From Rhodococcoides corynebacterioides (GTDB lineage: Bacteria > Actinomycetota > Actinomycetes > Mycobacteriales > Mycobacteriaceae): a DNA stretch of 64,000 nt. The DNA is taken from contig NZ_JABUBU010000005.1 in the NCBI RefSeq assembly GCF_019834675.1, positions 62,001 to 126,000 on the forward strand, given 5' to 3'. Positions 58,932-64,000 of this stretch are shown here, one piece after another. Under the pieces are notes generated by a model. That model did no database searches. It was given only the letters and a program-made list of their open reading frames with translations, and was not told the origin of the DNA. How positions within the stretch are numbered: position 1 is the first letter of the stretch; each line of letters opens with the position of its first letter. The position numbers and the translations under genes were made by a program.

Positions 58932-59885
58932 TCAGAGGGTGGCTCCACCGGTGGTGAGTTCACGGCGCGCTGCGGACTCGATCGCGGCGCGCAGTCTTGC
59001 GGTCACGCGGTCGGGAACCGGCTGGGTGCCGGCGGTCAGTCGCGCAACGGCGTCGAGCGCGGCGCGGCGTTCGTCGGCGGTCGCGCCGTCGTCGCGGGCG
59101 ACGGTGAGCGATGCGGTGATGCGCTCGACGGTGCGGGTGTCGAACACCGGATCGGTGAAGCCGACGGCGGTGGCGTGCTCGTACGCTGCGCGCCAGGTTC
59201 GGTGGGCAAGAGCGGCTGCGGCCGCGAACTCGCGGATGCGTCGGGGGTCGGTGGGGACGGTGTCGGTTCGCAGGTAGGTGGCGGCGTCGAACGCCTCCAC
59301 GAACGCTGCCGTGTGCGGGTCGCGGACGTCGTCGAGCAACGGTCGCTCGAAGAACGAGTGCGGGTCGGTCACATGGGCGGCGTAGGCCGAGGCGACGTCG
59401 TTGTACTGGGCGAGGGCGGCGGTGTGGTCCACGGCGTTCTGCCTGGCTGCCGCGAGGCGGGCAAGGCGCTTTCTGCGCAGCGCCGCGACGCCGACACCGG
59501 CCGCAGCGAGCACTGCGAGGGCTAGCAGGACCAGACCGATGATGTCCCAGGAAATGTCGGTACGACCCGCAGGTTCGGTGTCGGTCGGAACCGGGGCCGG
59601 CGTCGACACGGGTTGCGGCCGATCGGCCGTCGGCGCTTCGGGCTCGCCCAGAAGGAATCGCAGGAATGCGGGACTGACCATCATGAGCAGTCCGGCGGCA
59701 ACGAGTGTCACTCCTCGCGAGACCGAACCGAGTCCGGTCGTGTGGGCACGCGCGGCGACCGCCCCTCCAACGAAGATCGCGACAACTCCGGCGGCCGAGC
59801 CGACCCACGTCACGAGCTCGAAAAGCGACTGGAGGTTGTCGGCGGCGTGGAGCATGGCGTCGTCTGCGGCGCGGACTGTGATCAT
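58932..59885 (-). CDS. Membrane protein with large cytoplasmic helical domain
   Basis: ATG 59885 with GAGGGG upstream gives 317 residues. Two spans near the N-terminus (TWVGSAAGVVAIFVGGAVAA, GVTLVAAGLLMMVSPAFLRF) resemble the pilin-like small proteins of the transfer operon, followed by a Pro/Thr loop and a third span (IIGLVLLALAVLAAAGVGVA). The C-terminal 180 residues are helical and soluble (ALAQYNDVASAYAAHVTD, PRRIREFAAAAALAHRTW). No family recognised. Its upstream region carries the perfect 27-bp operator, 105 bp before the start. Possibly part of an auxiliary transfer or exclusion function. Confidence 0.6.
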   Translation of the reverse strand: MITVRAADDAMLHAADNLQSLFELVTWVGSAAGVVAIFVGGAVAARAHTTGLGSVSRGVTLVAAGLLMMVSPAFLRFLLGEPEAPTADRPQPVSTPAPVPTDTEPAGRTDISWDIIGLVLLALAVLAAAGVGVAALRRKRLARLAAARQNAVDHTAALAQYNDVASAYAAHVTDPHSFFERPLLDDVRDPHTAAFVEAFDAATYLRTDTVPTDPRRIREFAAAAALAHRTWRAAYEHATAVGFTDPVFDTRTVERITASLTVARDDGATADERRAALDAVARLTAGTQPVPDRVTARLRAAIESAARRELTTGGATL

Positions 59886-59989
59886 GGGGTTCCCCTCGAA
59901 AGTCGATGATTGTCGGCCGCCGACGATGAGCACGAGCGCCGCCAGGTGGTCTCCGCCGAAGGTGGCGGAGAGCGGGCGCGTTCGTCGCT

Positions 59990-60016
59990 CAGTTTACAGC
60001 GTTACGCTGTAAACTG
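59990..60016 (-). promoter_or_regulatory. Perfect 27-bp palindromic operator
   Basis: CAGTTTACAGCGT-T-ACGCTGTAAACTG is an exact palindrome with one central base. Its core TACAGCGTTACGCTGTA differs from the site at 55287-55303 by a single base. It lies upstream of the 58932-59885 gene. Length and symmetry fit a dimeric repressor or a ParB-type protein. Confidence 0.7.
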
Positions 60017-60392
60017 GCAAGAGGGGAGCCGGCTCGAATACATTGCCTCCGAGCCTCCTTCGCTGAGTGAGAAAGTTTCGGTGAGCCACGGGGAGGTTAC
60101 GAGCTGCTCGATGCTTCTCCGCCTCTGGTGATGCTGTTCGCGGTCGTTCGTCCGGTGGATCGCAATCGGAGTCGCGCAGGAGCTGGCGGACCGCCTCATC
60201 GACGAGATGGACGGGCCCCCACGCTGGGCGCTGATGTCAAAGCTTCCCGGCTCCAGATGCCGCAGCAACGGGTGGAGCGCGTACTCGAAACCACGGAGAG
60301 AAGGTCACGTCAACAGCGGATGGGCTTGGCACAGAGCCAGGTGTTGGTACGGTCCCGATAACTAGTAGCCGCACTACCGTCCAGGAGTATCC
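60017..60392 (+). other. Interval without a recognisable gene
   Basis: Short frames are present but none resembles a protein family or has a ribosome site. GAGGCTCGGAGG-like runs near 60045-60060 form a weak hairpin. The last 30 bp probably hold the start region of the zinc-ribbon gene (CCAGGAG at 60380-60386). Confidence 0.45.
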
Positions 60393-60584
60393 GTGAGCCG
60401 ATTTCCCGATGTGGACTGGTTTTGCGACCGTTGCAACAACCATCTGAGCTCACAACCCGGCTTCAACGACAACAACTACACCTGTGTGTGCGACAACTGC
60501 GGACACAAGAACAGCATCTCGCGAGATAACATCTTCGACTCCCACGAGGACTACCACGGAGATGGTCGTCCGATTAAGTATTGA
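60393..60584 (+). CDS. Small zinc-ribbon protein
   Basis: The GTG at 60393, after CCAGGAG at 60380-60386, gives 63 residues. WFCDRCNNHLSSQPGF and YTCVCDNCGHKNSIS place two C-x-x-C pairs (CDRC, CDNC) in zinc-ribbon spacing. Similar small 'W-x-C-D-x-C-x-x-x-L-x-x-Q-x-G-F' proteins are found as free-standing single-domain proteins in Gram-positive bacteria. It is acidic at the end. Base composition is lower in GC than in its neighbours, suggesting separate origin. Function unknown. Confidence 0.7.
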   Translation: MSRFPDVDWFCDRCNNHLSSQPGFNDNNYTCVCDNCGHKNSISRDNIFDSHEDYHGDGRPIKY

Positions 60585-60817
60585 TCGCAAAGCCGGATGA
60601 GATGGCAGACGAAGTGAGACCACGGGCTCGGGTCGCGGAAAGTGCAGTGGTCGTCAATCTCGTGTCGTGAGTCGCCGCCGCCGACCTGGGACACTTCCCG
60701 GTGAGGCCGCCGGTTCGACGGCAGCATCAAGACACCAACTGCACAGGTGTGTTCGGCCGCCGGGAACCCTGCCGATGTTCTGCTCTCGGTGCGTCACGGT
60801 CCTCGATGTTTGTGGTC

Positions 60818-63370
60818 TCAGGGGTAGGCCATTCCCTCCGCGTCGAACAGGTCTCGAATGAGGTTCTGGTTGGTGGCCGCGCGAACTCGCGCGTCGATTC
60901 CCACTGCGGTGAGGTCCAGTGCTTGGAGGTTACCGCCTACCTCGGCGACGGCGAGGCAACGTCGGACGCGATCGGAGTGGTCTTGAGCGTAGCGAGAGAG
61001 CGCCGACCACTTGGAGGAGGTGTCGGCGAGGTCGGACCGGTGCGGGTCGACGATGTCCATGGCGTACTTTCCGTCGCCGTCGTCGTGCCAGAACAGGAAG
61101 TCGGGGTGCATCAAGCGCTGCTCGTCACCGAACTTGTACGGGATCGCGAGCGCGTGGCGGCCTGACGAGGGGTTGCGGTACCACCCGACGAGGCTCTCGA
61201 CGGCCAGCTCTGCTGTGAGTACGTCTGCCTCCCAGGACGACCGGGAGGTGTCGACGGGGAATCGGCCGGCGTTGGGTTTGCCGTCGGGGATGACGAACAG
61301 GTGCGCCGGGTACGTCTCGATCGGTGCAACGGTGTCGCCGCGGATCTTCTCGGTGGCGGCGGGATAGGCCGCGCGTGTCTCGACGGTCGTGGGGAGCATG
61401 GGTTCTGCGCCGAGATACCAGAGCGGTTCGGTCTGCTCTCGAACGTGGCGCGGTTTCGCGGACACCTTGGCCGCATGCTGTTGCCGCCATGTGGTGATCA
61501 GGGCCGTGGCCTGATGTTCCACGACTGTGGCGAACCCGAGGTCGGCCATCGCGACCAGGCGTGCAGATGCGTCGATCTCGTCTTCGCCGCGGTCGCAGAG
61601 TTCGTTAAAGTACCAGTTGGCAGATCCGTCGGGGAGCAGTCGTTTGGCTCGTTGGAAGTAGCCTTCGAGGTCGCGTTCGTTGGTGGGGGTGTCGGTCTTG
61701 CCGACGCTCTGCATGATCGCCTCACCGTAGGAGACCATGGTTGTGCTGATGGTCAGCGACATGATGTCGTCGACCTTGGCGTCGATCTCGTTGCGGCGTT
61801 GACTGTCAGCTGCGGTCATCTGATCGACGATCCACCGCTTCGCCTTCGCTGAGCCTTGTTCGATCAGACCGTGCTCGGTCAGCGTCGCGGCCAGGCGCAG
61901 CAACTGTGCGGTGCGTGAGCCGAAGGACGTCCTCTGCCGGGTGTACGAGGGAAGGGTGTCGAGCAGCTCGAACACGGCAGCGGGAACTTCTGTCGACTTC
62001 TCGCAGACGACGGGGGCGACGACGACGTCGACCTCGACACTCTCGTCTTCGGTCAGTGCCTTCACCACCCGCGCCACGTGCTCGGTTCGGAACCCCGGCA
62101 GGTACGCCGCGACCTCCCCCAGTCGCTCGTCTCCCCCGTCGATACGCTTGGCCAGCGGCGTTCGGACCAGTCGGCCGATGAGTTGGGCGATCTCGGTGTA
62201 GCTGTCCCTGTTCTGGAACGAGATCATCACCTCGGCTCGCGGGCAGTCCCATCCCGTGGTCAAAGCCGACTTGAACAAGACCACCCGCGCCTGGTCGTCA
62301 CCGGAGATGGCTTCCGGTGGCAGGTAGCGGATGGTCTTGTCGCCGACCTTGTACTGGCCGTGGTCGCCGAACGCGTGCGCGACTGCATAGCCGGACAGTT
62401 GAGGCCACGTCGATTCCAGCACCGCGAGAATTTCTGCGAGCCGCGCTTCTTCCCTGGCGGGTGAAAGTCCTTGCTCGACCTGGACGACGAGCAGTGGCTC
62501 GACCAGCCGGTCCCCGGTGGCCTCGTGGTGCGCCCGCCAGGATGCGTCGGACGATTCGAGATCCTCCACGGCGAGGGCGAGCATGGTGTTGTCCGCCGAC
62601 TGCGACTCCCCCAAGCTGCGCAGCAGAATACGGTCTTTGAGCAGTCCGGATTCGCGGACGTCGCCGGCTTTGACCTCCACCAGGCGAGGTGTCCTGTTGG
62701 CGGCGTTCATGGCAGCAAGGAAGCGGTCGGGGGTGGCCGAAATACCGAGCACGACCGGTGCGGCCGGCTGATGGGTTCCGATATTGGTGGTGCCACCATC
62801 GACGATGGTTCCCGCGATCGACTTGCGATCGGTGTTCTTCGTGCCCGAGCCGCGGTGCGCCTCGTCCCAGATCACCAGAAAATCCGCACCGCGGTCGCGA
62901 ACGGTGTTGGCGATCATGTCCCACGCGCCGTGGGTTCGCCTGTCGTTGCGGGTGCCGTCGGCGCGGACTGCGTGCAGTGTCGAGTTCTTCTGCATAGCTT
63001 GGATGTGGACGAAGTAGATGTGCCCCGGTTGCAGGGTGCGGTGGTCGTTCTCGCCGAGGAAGCGGATGCAGTTGATGTCGATTCCGCCCCCGGAAGCTTG
63101 GGTGATCTTCGCGATCGTCTGCGCGTTGAGGGCGCGGTCGTCGGTGATCCACAGGACCGTCATGTTCGGGTTGGCGGCCCTCGTCGGTGTGCCCTTGAAG
63201 ATCCCTTCGAGCACTGCTGTGGCAATGACGGTCTTGCCTGCCCCGGTGGGGGCGGTCAGGCCGACCGCGGTGCGTTCACCGTCGTCGAGGTACCCGGCGC
63301 GGGCCTTGCCGAGGTTGGTGAGCACGGACTCGACCGCAACCGCCTGATACGGCTCCAGTGTGAACTTCAC
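60818..63370 (-). CDS. Type III-like restriction enzyme helicase subunit (Res)
   Basis: ATG 63370 overlaps the Mod stop (ATGA); 850 residues. Superfamily 2 helicase motifs: APTGAGKTV (40-48), VLWITDDRA, LVIWDEAHRG (166-174), LGISATP, TTGWDCPRAEVMISF (about 370-384) and QLIGRLVRTP (about 397-406). The C-terminal HPDFLFWHDDGDGKYAMDIV resembles a PD-(D/E)xK nuclease core, but the usual Lys is replaced (D-I-V-D-P-H), so cleavage chemistry is uncertain. Type III enzymes translocate on ATP and cut at unmethylated sites together with Mod. It is the last gene of the pair. Confidence 0.8.
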   Translation of the reverse strand: MKFTLEPYQAVAVESVLTNLGKARAGYLDDGERTAVGLTAPTGAGKTVIATAVLEGIFKGTPTRAANPNMTVLWITDDRALNAQTIAKITQASGGGIDINCIRFLGENDHRTLQPGHIYFVHIQAMQKNSTLHAVRADGTRNDRRTHGAWDMIANTVRDRGADFLVIWDEAHRGSGTKNTDRKSIAGTIVDGGTTNIGTHQPAAPVVLGISATPDRFLAAMNAANRTPRLVEVKAGDVRESGLLKDRILLRSLGESQSADNTMLALAVEDLESSDASWRAHHEATGDRLVEPLLVVQVEQGLSPAREEARLAEILAVLESTWPQLSGYAVAHAFGDHGQYKVGDKTIRYLPPEAISGDDQARVVLFKSALTTGWDCPRAEVMISFQNRDSYTEIAQLIGRLVRTPLAKRIDGGDERLGEVAAYLPGFRTEHVARVVKALTEDESVEVDVVVAPVVCEKSTEVPAAVFELLDTLPSYTRQRTSFGSRTAQLLRLAATLTEHGLIEQGSAKAKRWIVDQMTAADSQRRNEIDAKVDDIMSLTISTTMVSYGEAIMQSVGKTDTPTNERDLEGYFQRAKRLLPDGSANWYFNELCDRGEDEIDASARLVAMADLGFATVVEHQATALITTWRQQHAAKVSAKPRHVREQTEPLWYLGAEPMLPTTVETRAAYPAATEKIRGDTVAPIETYPAHLFVIPDGKPNAGRFPVDTSRSSWEADVLTAELAVESLVGWYRNPSSGRHALAIPYKFGDEQRLMHPDFLFWHDDGDGKYAMDIVDPHRSDLADTSSKWSALSRYAQDHSDRVRRCLAVAEVGGNLQALDLTAVGIDARVRAATNQNLIRDLFDAEGMAYP

Positions 63371-64000
63371 CGCGGGCCGCCAGCGATGTTGATCGTGTAG
63401 TTCGACAAATAGTCCTCGTAAAGCTGCACCGTGTCGACGCCGACCGGCAGGCGCTCGACCGCACGCTGATACTCCGCATCGGAATCTGTGATGACGAACA
63501 CCACCTGAGGCGAAGCGCCGGTTACAGACGCGTCGGTGACTGCCCCGGCGAATATGGCCAGCGCGTCGATATCAAACAGGACGCCGTAGGCCTTTGTCAG
63601 TGCCCACCCGTCGTCGGGAATGCGATCAACTCGCTGGCCTCGCGCGCCGGCTTCGAGCCACATCAGTGGGGCGACGGCCTCGAACTCGTGACCGCGGCGG
63701 ACCATACCGGGGTCGAGGTAAGTCAAGTCCAACATTTCCACATTCACAGCGAGCCCGTCTGAGTACTTAGAACCGTTCTCGCGTTTGCCTGTGGCGACCG
63801 TGGAGATTCGCGGCCGGCAAACGAACTCAAAGACACCTCGCGCCTCCCAATCTGCGTCCCCAGGACGCAGGCCCAGAGTTCGCAGCTTCTTAGCTTCGCT
63901 TGCTCCAACCTCATTGTTGGTCACAAGAATGGACTGCCTGGTTCCCCCGTCCGCTGCATTGAGCTGCATCACAGCCTCGGTGGTACTGCCGGACCCACCG
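63367..64000 (-). CDS. DNA methyltransferase subunit of the restriction system, C-terminal part (cut by window edge)
   Basis: The phase is open to base 64000; 210 residues are visible. GGSGSTTEAVMQLNAADGG is the P-loop-like SAM-binding motif of beta-type N6/N4 methylases (D-P-F-x-G-S-G-T-T form), followed by TRQSILVTNNEVG and LRPGDADWEARGVFEFVCRP, as in type III-like Mod proteins. The catalytic D-P-P-Y must lie beyond the window. A 4-bp overlap couples it to the helicase gene. The C-terminal 110 residues probably help in target recognition or Res contact. Confidence 0.75.
   Translation of the reverse strand, partial: GGSGSTTEAVMQLNAADGGTRQSILVTNNEVGASEAKKLRTLGLRPGDADWEARGVFEFVCRPRISTVATGKRENGSKYSDGLAVNVEMLDLTYLDPGMVRRGHEFEAVAPLMWLEAGARGQRVDRIPDDGWALTKAYGVLFDIDALAIFAGAVTDASVTGASPQVVFVITDSDAEYQRAVERLPVGVDTVQLYEDYLSNYTINIAGGPR

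Overview
The window is high-GC actinobacterial DNA, most likely from a mycolic-acid-containing genus such as Rhodococcus, Gordonia or Nocardia. Pointers are a cutinase-family esterase and an LIP-type secreted lipase, DUF2510/DUF4913/DUF6308 proteins, an EspR-like regulator, and a bL12 domain of corynebacterial type. Many starts are GTG with 4-bp overlaps. There are no rRNA genes, complete tRNA genes or obvious housekeeping genes. Relaxase, coupling protein, type IV secretion, ParB, several toxin-antitoxin-like pairs and a restriction system occur together, so I read it as part of a conjugative plasmid (or a large integrative conjugative element).

Layout. 1-1251 (-): a truncated ImmA/ParH-like gene and two HTH regulators. 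1424-16320 (+): a long, tightly coupled operon for a Gram-positive type IV secretion system. It holds a glycine-zipper exported protein, a bitopic membrane protein, a cutinase, a P-loop protein, four small pilin-like membrane proteins, lipoproteins, a VirB6-like polytopic protein, an SCO6880-like protein, a VirB4-like ATPase, and a three-domain cell-wall hydrolase (M23, lysozyme-like, NlpC/P60). 16973-19036 (+): lipase plus TetR cargo. 19315-20639 (-): a complete ribosomal protein bL12 fused to an MbcA/ParS-like antitoxin domain, followed directly by a RES-domain toxin; this is the most unusual locus. 21164-31397 (+): a structured leader RNA, a coupling-protein operon with a truncated TraG/VirD4 paralogue, the full coupling protein, DUF4913, a hypothetical gene, and a giant DarB-like methylase-helicase whose start codon appears to have been lost (GTA). 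31424-38349 (-): a HEPN-like protein and a 2,077-residue MobF relaxase, with a candidate oriT beside it.

38542-43217: accessory genes, including a long pentapeptide-repeat protein, an HNH endonuclease, a DUF6308/OB-fold pair and small membrane proteins, followed by a second copy of the structured leader. 43214-47532: decaying DNA with a frameshifted gene, a duplicated fragment of it, a secreted protein with a tRNA-minihelix-like leader, and a membrane pentapeptide-repeat protein. 47890-55276: HicAB, a DnaB-N-like protein, an NrdH redoxin, two paralogous envelope proteins flanking a ParB remnant, an excisionase-like protein, and ParB with an upstream palindromic operator. 55533-60584: lipoproteins, small membrane proteins and a second, perfect 27-bp copy of that operator. 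60818-64000 (-): a type III-like restriction helicase and the end of its methyltransferase, cut by the window edge.

How the parts fit. The relaxase, coupling protein and type IV apparatus form the transfer machine. The cutinase and wall hydrolase could open the mycolate/peptidoglycan envelope locally. The methylase-helicase, pentapeptide proteins, HEPN protein and restriction system look like establishment and defence functions. The bL12-antitoxin/RES and HicAB pairs look like stabilisation modules, and both seem to be expressed from leaderless promoters.
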